Below are positions 1 through 6,414 of a DNA stretch of 11,343 nt, one piece after another (positions within the stretch are counted from its first letter, which is position 1; the number at the start of each line of letters is the position of its first letter). The stretch is from Syntrophaceae bacterium. Its GTDB lineage: Bacteria; Desulfobacterota; Syntrophia; Syntrophales; UBA2185. Location of the stretch: positions 1 to 11,343 of the forward strand of contig JAFNGM010000248.1 in assembly GCA_017885225.1 (NCBI GenBank). The letters are read 5' to 3'. The position numbers and the translations under genes were made by a program. The notes below the pieces were generated by a model. That model was not told the origin of the DNA and ran no database searches. It saw only the letters and a program-made list of their open reading frames with translations.

Positions 1-2
1 AG

Positions 3-341
3 GCAACAGAAACAGAAAAAGAAAAAGAGTCTATCCTCTGTAAAAATTGCAAGAACGAAATTACAACTGCTGATTTCACTACTGTTGTCAACGGACAGCA
101 CGCACATATTTTTAAAAATCCCGCGGGGCTCACATTCCATATCGGCTGCTTTTCCAGGGCATGGGGATGCGTCGTCTACGGAATACCGACATACGAATTC
201 ACCTGGTTTGCGGGATTCAGCTGGTGCGTTGCCCTGTGTTCAAATTGCTTCACCCATCTGGGATGGCATTATCAGTCCGGCGGGGCAAGTTTCTTTGGTT
301 TAATCCTCGCCAACCTGGTGAAAGATTTTAAAATCCACTAA
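3..341 (+). CDS. Single-domain CULT (cereblon-like) protein, 5'-truncated
   Basis: An open frame entering from the left edge gives 112 residues and then TAA; no start is visible, so the N-terminus lies outside the window. The sequence matches the CULT domain, the thalidomide-binding domain of eukaryotic cereblon. In visible-residue numbering, zinc-ligand pairs are Cys13-x-x-Cys16 and Cys79-x-x-Cys82. NPAG is at 39-42, TWFAGFSW at 67-74, HLGW at 85-88 and FFGL at 97-100. Trp68, Trp74 and Trp88 have the same 6 and 14 residue spacings as human cereblon Trp380, Trp386 and Trp400, and the second Cys pair falls where human Cys391/Cys394 do. The ligand-binding aromatic cage is therefore predicted intact. 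No Lon-like or DDB1-binding region is visible, and the C-terminus ends right after the domain. Small single-domain CULT proteins are known in some bacteria, but their physiological ligand is not settled. It ends before a convergent gene. Confidence 0.85.
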   Translation, partial: ATETEKEKESILCKNCKNEITTADFTTVVNGQHAHIFKNPAGLTFHIGCFSRAWGCVVYGIPTYEFTWFAGFSWCVALCSNCFTHLGWHYQSGGASFFGLILANLVKDFKIH

Positions 342-419
342 GTAACCAGGAATTATCATGCCGCCTCTCTATATCAACGGCACTTGACATGTTTCCTGCC
401 GAGCTTTCTGAACGAAAGC

Positions 420-2447
420 CTATCGGGCACGCGTGAAGATCCGAACATCAACAGCAAGGGCCCCTTTATCGTAAACAAGCACCGGGTTGAGATCAATCTG
501 GTCAATCTCCGGATTGTTGAGAGCCACCTCAGATAATCCTTTCATAACCTTGACGAGGGCCGCCACATCCGTCGGTAACTGTCCACGGGCGCCCGCAAGG
601 AGCGGATAGCCCGTAATGGAACTGATAGTCTGTAAAAGTTCTTCTTCAGAGGCAGGCAGAAGGCAAAACTGAACATCTTTGTAAATTTCGGTAAAAATGC
701 CTCCCAGGCCGAACATCATGACAGGTCCATACTGGGGATCGGTGAAAACCCCCACAATCACTTCCACACCGCCCGATTTCGCCATGGGAGATACCGTAAC
801 TCCTTCCAGCCGGGCATTAGACGCACGGGAGGCGGCTGAAGCCATAATTTCACCATATGCGGCGCGAATTTCTTCGCCGGTTGAGAGATTAAGACGAACC
901 CCGCCAACATCACTCTTATGGGCTATATCCGGCGAGGCTATCTTCAGAACGACGGGCACTGCAAAATCGCGGGCCCGTGCAACAGCTTCTTCAGGTGAGG
1001 TAGCTAATGGCGAGTCTGCCACAGGAATACCCTCTTTTTTCAAGAGCGCCACAGCCTTATTTGCGGGCATCAGTTGCAGGCCTGAGGTTGATGTATGAGG
1101 TGAAGCCACAAGATCGGGACTTCTCTCAAAACGGAAACACTGGTACAGCGCCTTGAGGCCTCGTTCGGGGGTAGGGAAAACCGGAATACCTCGCTCATGG
1201 ATCAGAAGACGTTCCTCCCTCTCCACATCGGCTCCCCCTAAAAAAATGACAAGTTCGGAGGCACCCGGGGTGACAATCCGCGAAGCCCCGGCAATTGGAT
1301 CGCCAAAAATAATCACCATGGTGTCATAATCGGCTCTGGCAGCATCCATGACCTTGGAATACAGGGTCGGATCGCCAATAACGTCCCCGGTGAGGTCTAT
1401 AGGGTTATCAACTGCACAGTGGGCGGGCAATATCTTACGCAGACGCTCCTTCAGAGCGGCGGCCGGAGGAGGAGTTTCAAAACCCAGCCTTTCTGCCTGA
1501 TCGATGGCCAGAATAGCGGCTCCTCCTGAACTGGTTATATTGAGTAGCCGTTTTCCTGCCGGTTTGGACATGTGCGCCAGAGCTTTGGCATAATCATAGA
1601 GTTCTTCAAGTGTATCGGCACGGTAGACCCTGTATTTTTTGAAGATGGCATCGTACACGGCATCCACACCGGCGAGAGATTTTGTGTGTGACTCCGCCGC
1701 AACCCGGCCTCTCGGGGTGCGCCCGGATTTGAGAATAACGACAGGTTTCGTCACCGCAGCGAGGGCATTTTGAAAATCTACAGGCCGCTTGACACCCTCC
1801 ACATAGAGAGCGATTACCTTTGTGTGAGGATCCTGGTCGAAATACCTGATGCAATCCGCTTCATCAACATCGGCCCGGTTACCCAGGCTCACGAAGACAC
1901 TCACTCCAAGGCGTTCCTCGGTGGCCCAGTCCATGAGCGCTGCCCCGACCGTTCCGCTCTGAGAGATAAAGGCCATTCCCCCCTTCCTGGTGAGCAAGGG
2001 CCATGAGGCGCAGAGATTATGATGGGGGTTATTCACGCCCTGGCAGTTTGGCCCTAACACTCTTACTCCATAACGGCGCGCCGTATGAGCCAGGTCTTCC
2101 TGAAGTTTTGCGCCTTCTTCCCCCGCTTCCGCAAACCCGCCGGTGACAACAACCGCTGACTTGACCCCCGCAGTTCCGCACTGGTCGATGACTCCCGGCA
2201 CGGCTTTTGCCGGAACAATCACCACGGCGAGATCAGGTGGGGGAGCAATATCACTGATGTGTTTATACACTGTGAGACCAAGAATCTGATCGGCTTTCGG
2301 ATTGACCGGATAAATCGGACCGGCAAAACCCGCATGAATCAGATTGTAAGTAATATCATAGCCCAGTTTTCCGGCCGTGGGCGATGCGCCGATTACCGCA
2401 ACACTTTTGGGTCTGAAGATAGCGTTTAATTGGTGAACAATGTCCAT
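420..2447 (-). CDS. Acyl-CoA synthetase (NDP-forming), fused alpha and beta subunits; acetate-CoA ligase (ADP-forming) family
   Basis: A 675-aa enzyme that interconverts acyl-CoA + ADP + Pi with free acid + ATP + CoA in the cytosol. In this family it usually makes ATP from acetyl-CoA or related acyl-CoAs, or works in reverse to activate acids. Domains in order: CoA-binding Rossmann fold (about 10-135, with SVAVIGASP at 15-23 and LGPNCQG at 131-137); succinyl-CoA-ligase-like domain (about 150-290, SQSGTVG at 162-168 and ESHTKSLAG at 252-260); linker domain; ATP-grasp domain (about 455-675, with VVLKIASPDIAHKSDVGGV, GLGGIFTE and DLNPV). His254 in SHTKSLAG is the expected phosphorylated histidine. 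The order alpha then beta, with no acetyltransferase domain, separates it from Pat-type fusions. The frame is open to an ATG at 2576, but the start at 2447 is chosen because AGAGGAAG lies just upstream and a promoter occupies 2548-2576. Acyl substrate specificity cannot be read from the sequence. Confidence 0.93.
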   Translation of the reverse strand: MDIVHQLNAIFRPKSVAVIGASPTAGKLGYDITYNLIHAGFAGPIYPVNPKADQILGLTVYKHISDIAPPPDLAVVIVPAKAVPGVIDQCGTAGVKSAVVVTGGFAEAGEEGAKLQEDLAHTARRYGVRVLGPNCQGVNNPHHNLCASWPLLTRKGGMAFISQSGTVGAALMDWATEERLGVSVFVSLGNRADVDEADCIRYFDQDPHTKVIALYVEGVKRPVDFQNALAAVTKPVVILKSGRTPRGRVAAESHTKSLAGVDAVYDAIFKKYRVYRADTLEELYDYAKALAHMSKPAGKRLLNITSSGGAAILAIDQAERLGFETPPPAAALKERLRKILPAHCAVDNPIDLTGDVIGDPTLYSKVMDAARADYDTMVIIFGDPIAGASRIVTPGASELVIFLGGADVEREERLLIHERGIPVFPTPERGLKALYQCFRFERSPDLVASPHTSTSGLQLMPANKAVALLKKEGIPVADSPLATSPEEAVARARDFAVPVVLKIASPDIAHKSDVGGVRLNLSTGEEIRAAYGEIMASAASRASNARLEGVTVSPMAKSGGVEVIVGVFTDPQYGPVMMFGLGGIFTEIYKDVQFCLLPASEEELLQTISSITGYPLLAGARGQLPTDVAALVKVMKGLSEVALNNPEIDQIDLNPVLVYDKGALAVDVRIFTRAR

Positions 2448-2547
2448 GTCTCTTCCTCTTTCTTTCCGGTTAATAGGGAACGGATTCAATCTCTCAGAAA
2501 TTTTTATTGTGGGATGTCTTTCAGAAAACCGCTCAATACGCAGAACG

Positions 2548-2576
2548 AGTATAAGGAAAATGCAAATATGTGTCAA
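2548..2576 (-). promoter_or_regulatory. Sigma70 promoter of the acyl-CoA synthetase gene
   Basis: Read on the minus strand, TTGACA (2571-2576) is followed by exactly 17 bases and then TATACT (2548-2553). This is a full -35 consensus and a 5/6 -10 box with ideal spacing. Transcription would start near 2541, leaving a leader of about 90 bases before the ATG at 2447. It implies that the synthetase is transcribed separately from the upstream 421-aa gene and excludes translation starting at 2576. Confidence 0.75.
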
Positions 2577-2709
2577 TTATATTTGGATTTGGTGTGGCGC
2601 TTTTTTCACCACTTGCCCCCGGCTTTATTCCGTGTATAGTCGGCAGGGGTGTTCATAAGTGGTGTATCGCCTTTGCGGTCAAGATTGTTCCGGACGAGGG
2701 ACTGAATAA

Positions 2710-3975
2710 TCATTGTGTTTTAATATTTTTTCTCATTTTATATGCATTAGCATAATTCTCAAGAGACTTCGTTAAGGGCTCATAAAAGGGCGCGATGCCT
2801 AAAATGACCGGTTCAACCAACATATCAACAGCAACCCACGTCGCGTGAAATATATCATAATTTTTGTCCGTATCAGATGCATCCTCATCAACGTCGTAGG
2901 CTTTCCAGCTCCCATCTTCTCTTTGCGAATCAAGTATGGTTATCCAACCCTTCTTGATTATATCGCAGTCCTTGGGATAACCCATTAAGCTGAGAACATA
3001 CACGACTTCCGTAAGGAGATCCGGATCATGATGATATTTTGAGCAAATCAGATCGTAATATTTCAGCATATAGCTAATTTCCCTTTGAAAATATTTTTTA
3101 GGCACGCTGTATGAAGAATAATCGCACACCACAAATATGACATGGGTGATATTGTAAAGGTCATCCATAATGGTATCTACGTCATCAGAAGATAATGTGG
3201 AGAAATCGACATTCTTTTCGTCCTCCAGGTGATATTTATATGCGGTGAGAATTTCCATAAAGTCTCTCAAGTCGGGCAAGTCATCCAGTAGGCGGACATG
3301 AGGAAAATACTTTTTTATATTTGTGATGTAATACGTCACAAGCATGGTATCGTATAATTCATCACCATCGATAGTGGTTCGTTTTTGCTGGTTCACCGTT
3401 TCGATAATATTCTGTTTTTTCTCTGACAGCGTTTTAAAAGTGAGTTCTTGCAATTCCTGGTTCATAATATCCAAGCGGTTAAACAGAGAAAGATAGTCCA
3501 ATAATGCGTCAACATCATTCCCGTATCGGCTGGTGAAGTCATCCGACATAAGCTTTGAGGCAACTTGCCGTCCTTCTTCCAGGGCCATTCGTCGGAAATA
3601 GGGATCGCGAGCAGAACTGTACATGGTGCCAAGCATTGTTAAATAGTTGTTTTCATTTCCTTTCAAATGTTTATCGGTATTCATGAACTTCATCATCCAT
3701 ACCAACCCTTTTAATGTCTTCACATTTATATCTGTGTCGGTGTAGGGAAGATCAGGCCAGACTTTTTTTGATCGTTTATAGAGAGGTTCCTCTAAAGATG
3801 ACGGATTGATTTTATCGGTGCTTCCATACGTCGGAGACATTGGCCAATATGACGTGGAGTGCTGATTGGGGATATTAATCGGTTTATCGAATGCATACGC
3901 TTGACTCAACATTACGATCATGGCAATACACATTACGGAAACATACGTGAAAATTCTCTGGCTTTTCTTAATCAT
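2710..3975 (-). CDS. Exported protein of unknown function with alpha/alpha-toroid-like C-terminal part
   Basis: A 421-aa protein I cannot assign to a named family. Residues 1-28 form a classic signal peptide: a Lys/Arg start (MIKKSQR), a hydrophobic core, and a likely cut after SQAYA. There is no lipobox cysteine, so a soluble periplasmic or secreted product is expected. The mature part is almost entirely helical, with paired-helix character. Near the C-terminus, DSQREDGSW followed about 20 residues later by FHATW resembles the QW-type repeat of squalene cyclase and prenyltransferase toroids. No catalytic motif is visible, so enzymatic activity should not be assumed. AAGGAAAG lies about 9 bases upstream of the ATG, supporting this start. 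The gene is followed by 262 noncoding bases before the synthetase and diverges from yjbQ upstream. It is more AT-rich than the synthetase gene. Confidence 0.7.
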   Translation of the reverse strand: MIKKSQRIFTYVSVMCIAMIVMLSQAYAFDKPINIPNQHSTSYWPMSPTYGSTDKINPSSLEEPLYKRSKKVWPDLPYTDTDINVKTLKGLVWMMKFMNTDKHLKGNENNYLTMLGTMYSSARDPYFRRMALEEGRQVASKLMSDDFTSRYGNDVDALLDYLSLFNRLDIMNQELQELTFKTLSEKKQNIIETVNQQKRTTIDGDELYDTMLVTYYITNIKKYFPHVRLLDDLPDLRDFMEILTAYKYHLEDEKNVDFSTLSSDDVDTIMDDLYNITHVIFVVCDYSSYSVPKKYFQREISYMLKYYDLICSKYHHDPDLLTEVVYVLSLMGYPKDCDIIKKGWITILDSQREDGSWKAYDVDEDASDTDKNYDIFHATWVAVDMLVEPVILGIAPFYEPLTKSLENYANAYKMRKNIKTQ

Positions 3976-4069
3976 GAAATGCTTTCCTTTGCGGTAGTTA
4001 TAGTTTATGAAAAGAGGATTTCAGCATTACGTGTGGTATTTATTGACTTCAATGAAACGACTTAAAAAA

Positions 4070-4127
4070 CTCTCACTCCATAATGTATAACCCATGTTCT
4101 CTGTGTTGTCGAGAGCGTAAGTGAGAG
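4070..4127 (+). repeat. Inverted repeat in the leader region upstream of yjbQ
   Basis: CTCTCACT at 4070-4077 is exactly complementary to AGTGAGAG at 4120-4127. Within the same stretch GAGAGCGT occurs twice, at 4111-4118 and 4123-4130. The second arm lies about 30 bases ahead of the yjbQ start, so the structure could form in the 5' leader or act as an operator. No known riboswitch pattern was recognised. Confidence 0.35.
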
Positions 4128-4157
4128 CGTGAAAATCATGCCGAGGAGGGAGGCACC

Positions 4158-4310
4158 GTGAAATCTTATCGCAAAGAACTCTGGTTTGCTACACCCACAC
4201 GCAGGGCATTCATTAACATTACCCCTCATGTGGAACAATGCCTCCGGGATAGCGGAATAACCGAAGGACTCATACTGGTGAAGACGAAGCATATAGAGTC
4301 ACAAATATAA
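4158..4310 (+). pseudogene. yjbQ: yjbQ 5' fragment, interrupted by the integrated element
   Basis: A GTG start with GGAGGGAGG about 7 bases upstream opens a frame typical of the YjbQ/UPF0047 family, linked to secondary thiamine-phosphate synthase activity. It begins [10 protein letters not shown], then [14 protein letters not shown] and GITEGLILV. Residues 1-41 are native. From codon 42 (4281 onward) the reading enters the inserted element, giving KTKHIESQI and TAA at 4308. The product would be 50 aa instead of 139. The missing part, from [10 protein letters not shown] to the C-terminus, lies in frame at 10720-11016. The fragment lacks the family's conserved His region and the C-terminal glycine-rich barrel strands, so it should be inactive while the element is integrated. 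Confidence 0.9.
4269..4294 (+). other. attL: left junction of the integrated element
   Basis: The host half CTCATACTGGTG (4269-4280) is joined through AA (4281-4282) to the element half GACGAAGCATAT (4283-4294). TGGTnAA is shared with the right junction. The element half is the near-perfect inverted match (11 of 12) of the element half at attR. The join lies inside codon 42 of yjbQ. Confidence 0.85.
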
Positions 4311-4359
4311 TCCCATTCAAATTAAAAGGACAAATCAACATCCTTGTTAAAAAAAATAA

Positions 4360-4368
4360 TGATATAAT
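4360..4368 (+). promoter_or_regulatory. Extended -10 promoter at the left end of the element
   Basis: TGATATAAT is an extended -10 element (TGn plus perfect TATAAT at 4363-4368). A TTGTTA lies only 13 bases upstream, too close for a normal -35, so the extended -10 would carry recognition. Transcription would start near 4375 and run into the gene at 4485 through a structured leader. In the circular form the same bases are the 3' coding end of the zinc-ribbon recombinase gene. Confidence 0.5.
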
Positions 4369-4380
4369 AAGTGTAAATGC

Positions 4381-4453
4381 ATTCGGGTAATCCGAATCAA
4401 AGGGGCGTCCTCTGCGCAGGGGATCAAGGGGGAGAGACCTGGAAACTCTCCCC
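4381..4453 (+). promoter_or_regulatory. Structured leader ahead of the 4485 gene
   Basis: Three hairpins follow the promoter. ATTCGG/CCGAAT (4381-4386 and 4392-4397) has a 5-base loop. A GC-rich palindrome CTGCGCAG follows near 4411-4418. GGGGAGAG/CTCTCCCC (4429-4436 and 4446-4453) has a 9-base loop. None has a T-run, so they do not look like simple terminators; attenuation, protein binding or RNA stability are all possible. No known riboswitch class was recognised. Confidence 0.45.
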
Positions 4454-4484
4454 TCAGCCTCGATACCTATCCAGGAGGTTGTAA

Positions 4485-5102
4485 GTGAAAGATGAAAAAT
4501 CGCCAGACGATAGACGAAAACAAATCAAAGAACGTCTATCCCGACAAAAGGAAGATCAAAGAAATCCGCCCGTCGGACTAACAAAATTTAACACAACCCC
4601 CAGAGCAATAAACCGCACTGTGATTTGGGAATTTAGAGATCGTTTTCCCTCCAAGGCGATGAAAGATCATCCTGTCTGGAAGAAATATCCCCTTCTACTA
4701 AAGATGTTGAATACACTTGAAGCAAAGAGGATCATTGAAGGGAAAAAAGAATATGTCTTTCTATTTCATTTTGATAAAAGTCTATACAAGAAGAAAGGCA
4801 AGAAGACTTCATATCCCTATGCAGCATTTAAGACAGACAACAATTTTTATGAGACAATAATACCAGTACTCGGTATAACACAGATCGCTCTCAGGAAATA
4901 TCTATCAGAACTTTGCAAAACAGGGATATTGGTTTTACTCGAAAAAGAGGGAAAGCATCACGTCCCCATTTATGCGTTAGGATACTTTTCTAAACTTGAA
5001 GATGGGTATGTACTCATCCCCTTCCTGACAATAGAGACAATGGAAATGTTGGATCAATTCAATCCTCAATTCACAATAAAAAAATTCCGTCGCAGAATAT
5101 AG
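4485..5102 (+). CDS. Winged-helix-like protein, possible replication initiator or regulator of the element
   Basis: A 205-aa, strongly basic protein starting at GTG, with AGGAGG 7 bases upstream. No in-frame ATG competes nearby. Residues 1-40 are charged and probably disordered. The middle (about 45-110) contains NRTVIWEFRDRFPSKAMKDH and a Lys-rich stretch. The segment around 130-170 (LGITQIALRKYLSELCKTGILVLLEKEGKHHVPIYALGYF) has the form of a winged helix-turn-helix with a beta wing. This is my reading of the pattern, not a family match. It is the first gene after attL, and two 40-bp direct repeats lie shortly downstream, an arrangement seen with plasmid-type Rep proteins and their iterons. 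A transcriptional regulator is the main alternative. Confidence 0.65.
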   Translation: MKDEKSPDDRRKQIKERLSRQKEDQRNPPVGLTKFNTTPRAINRTVIWEFRDRFPSKAMKDHPVWKKYPLLLKMLNTLEAKRIIEGKKEYVFLFHFDKSLYKKKGKKTSYPYAAFKTDNNFYETIIPVLGITQIALRKYLSELCKTGILVLLEKEGKHHVPIYALGYFSKLEDGYVLIPFLTIETMEMLDQFNPQFTIKKFRRRI

Positions 5103-5170
5103 TCGAACAATTATCAAAGTATATTAGTTGATATTTTAGTATCTATTGAAATCATTGAGTATTTTATTTA

Positions 5171-5210
5171 TCGACTATATTTTAGAGTGAGACACAACGT
5201 TGATGTTATT
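5171..5210 (+). repeat. 40-bp direct repeat, copy 1 (iteron-like)
   Basis: The copy begins TCGACTATATTTTAGAGTGA and ends with CGTTGAT-G-TTATT. It differs from the copy at 5244-5283 at only 3 of 40 positions, and the repeat period is 73 bases. It lies 70 bases after the winged-helix-like gene. Possible uses are Rep binding (iterons), recombinase accessory sites or a partition site. Confidence 0.75.
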
Positions 5211-5243
5211 AGAGAAGGAAAAAAAGATAGATAATCATATTTG

Positions 5244-5283
5244 TCGACTATATTTTAGAGTGAGATACAGCGTTGATTTTATT
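5244..5283 (+). repeat. 40-bp direct repeat, copy 2 (iteron-like)
   Basis: This is the second copy of the repeat at 5171-5210. The differences are T for C, G for A and T for G in the right half, while the first 22 bases are identical. The 33 bases between copies are purine-rich and unrelated to either copy. Confidence 0.75.
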
Positions 5284-5400
5284 CAACAAGTTTGAAAAGA
5301 CCAGTATATAGATATATAATTCTTTCTTATCTTTTTATTTTTCCTTATCTTTCCCTTCATTCGTTATCTCCTTCGGAGACAACTTCATTCCGAAAAAGAT

Positions 5401-5430
5401 GGCAAAAATGATCTTCGATCATTATTTGCC
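5401..5430 (+). repeat. Strong hairpin (30 bases)
   Basis: GGCAAA with ATGATC (5401-5413) pairs with GATCAT and TTTGCC (5417-5430) around a TTC loop, with a small internal bulge. It has no T-run after it, so it is more likely a structural or protein-binding element than a terminator. A further GATGGC / GCCATT pairing may extend the structure outward. Confidence 0.55.
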
Positions 5431-5690
5431 GTTTGTCGCCATTTCAATTTTCCCATTTCAACCCTTCCCTCCAAAAACCTTGTTCCCGAAAGGGATCCCA
5501 ACCTCCTTGCGATGGAAGATGATGGGTTGCACCGACAATGATACAATGCCGCCTCGCCACAATCGCTTTAAACCATTTCCCGGGTCAATGATCATCCTGT
5601 ATCGGAAAATCAAATGTTGATGGTGTTTTGTGATTGTATTAATGTTGTTTAATCCACCTTCCTGACCCCCCTCTTGACAAGATTAACTTT

Positions 5691-5719
5691 TTATCAAAAT
5701 TCCCCTGCAAAGTTATAAA
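5691..5719 (+). promoter_or_regulatory. Candidate promoter for the gene run starting at 6016
   Basis: TTATCA (5691-5696), 17 bases, then TATAAA (5714-5719). A perfect TTGACA at 5674-5679 lies just upstream but has no good -10 box at normal spacing. A start near 5726 would give a leader of about 290 bases. Confidence 0.3.
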
Positions 5720-6015
5720 AAACGTCTTCGTAGAACGTGGATATTACTGAGGAAAAAAAATATTTGTGCATAAGTCATCGTTTTGGTCATCTTTTTTCTC
5801 CTTTTTTAAAAATTTTGGGATGGGTTAAGGGATGATTACTCAATGTCCTTTTCCCATCTATTCAATTATTTTTAAAAAAATCTCACGGAGAATCTTTAGT
5901 AAATCTGGTGGTTTGTGAAAAAATAATAGCGAAAATTTCTTTGCGATGGATCAAATTCAGGATATCATCCATCGAAATGATGATTATTAATCGTATAAAA
6001 AACAGGGAGATTCTG

Positions 6016-6414
6016 ATGATTGAAGAAGGAAATTTCGCAGAACAAAGGGAGAAAATCATCAAATTCTGTAACACCCAGAAGATCGATTTCGACAGTCTGG
6101 AAGACTATCTTGTCAGGAATCGATTGAAAGACTATCGGGAAAGAAAACAATTGCAGGGTAAAAGGGGTTGCGCATCTCCCCGATATGGTGATTGTGATAA
6201 ACGATGCACCGATGCAAGACATTCCCTCAGATGCGAAAAAGAGAGAAATGTTTTGGATATGATTGCGAGGTGGAGACCGAAGGAGGGGAAGATCACCTAT
6301 CACAGGATCGCAGAAAAATTAAACGACATGGGGATCAAACCACGAAACGCTAACCGATGGTCGTATTTTTTGGTTTGGTATGCATTCAATAAAGAAAAGA
6401 GGATGATGAGATGA
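6016..6414 (+). CDS. Small protein with Cys cluster and recombinase-domain-like helical segment
   Basis: A 132-aa protein of unknown function. The frame is open to a GTG at 5908, but the ATG at 6016 is chosen because CAGGGAG sits 7 bases upstream and the upstream residues look non-coding. The N-terminal half is charged and helical. A compact cluster follows, with Cys52, Cys60, Cys64, His69 and Cys73, which could bind zinc. Residues about 78-125 (NVLDMIARWRPKEGKITYHRIAEKLNDMGIKPRNANRWSYFLVWYAF) follow the pattern of the helical Recombinase domain of large serine recombinases: IA-LN-G-pr---W. This is a pattern judgement only. The start codon of the next gene overlaps its stop (ATGA at 6411-6414), so the two are translationally coupled. 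It may be a DNA-binding accessory factor of the element. Confidence 0.65.
   Translation: MIEEGNFAEQREKIIKFCNTQKIDFDSLEDYLVRNRLKDYRERKQLQGKRGCASPRYGDCDKRCTDARHSLRCEKERNVLDMIARWRPKEGKITYHRIAEKLNDMGIKPRNANRWSYFLVWYAFNKEKRMMR

Larger units (their letters stand above)
5284..6015 (+). other. Long noncoding, AT-rich, hairpin-bearing region of the element
   Basis: No convincing gene is found between the direct repeats and 6016. A 73-codon frame at 5399-5620 has no ribosome binding site and an implausible composition. The region holds a pyrimidine-rich tract at about 5321-5360 containing CTTATCTTT twice, and a small hairpin TCTCC-TTC-GGAGA near 5370. It also holds a strong 30-base hairpin at 5401-5430, a TCCC-GAAA-GGGA tetraloop hairpin near 5487, and a promoter-like pair at 5691-5719. 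T-rich runs lie near 5790-5815. Together with the direct repeats this could be an origin or regulatory region, or encode a small RNA. Confidence 0.5.

Noticed and set aside
85..303. 72-codon frame in the left end
   Set aside because: It overlaps the CULT gene in another frame. The CULT frame keeps all conserved Cys and Trp, so this is a shadow.
403..419. Hairpin GCTTTC-TGAAC-GAAAGC between the convergent CULT and synthetase genes as a terminator
   Set aside because: The stem is real and may extend around the synthetase stop codon, but no T-run follows on either strand. Not supported as an intrinsic terminator.
2448..2576. N-terminal 43-residue extension of the acyl-CoA synthetase
   Set aside because: The far ATG coincides with the -35 box of a consensus promoter, and the extension does not resemble the family. 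ATG at 2447 has a ribosome binding site.
4062..4292. 76-codon minus-strand frame with a CPACGC motif
   Set aside because: It is antisense to the yjbQ 5' fragment and crosses attL, so it would be half host and half element. The plus strand gives a clear YjbQ match with a ribosome binding site.
5171..5283. Two 40-bp repeats separated by 33 bases, resembling a minimal CRISPR
   Set aside because: Only two copies, 3 mismatches between them, no clear palindromic repeat, and no cas genes. Iteron-like or site repeats fit better.
5399..5620. 73-codon plus-strand frame
   Set aside because: No ribosome binding site, odd Pro/Phe-rich composition, and it begins inside a strong hairpin. Judged noncoding.
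5674..5700. TTGACA at 5674-5679 as a strong promoter
   Set aside because: No acceptable -10 box at 16-18 bases. The overlapping TTATCA/TATAAA pair is the better, still weak, candidate.
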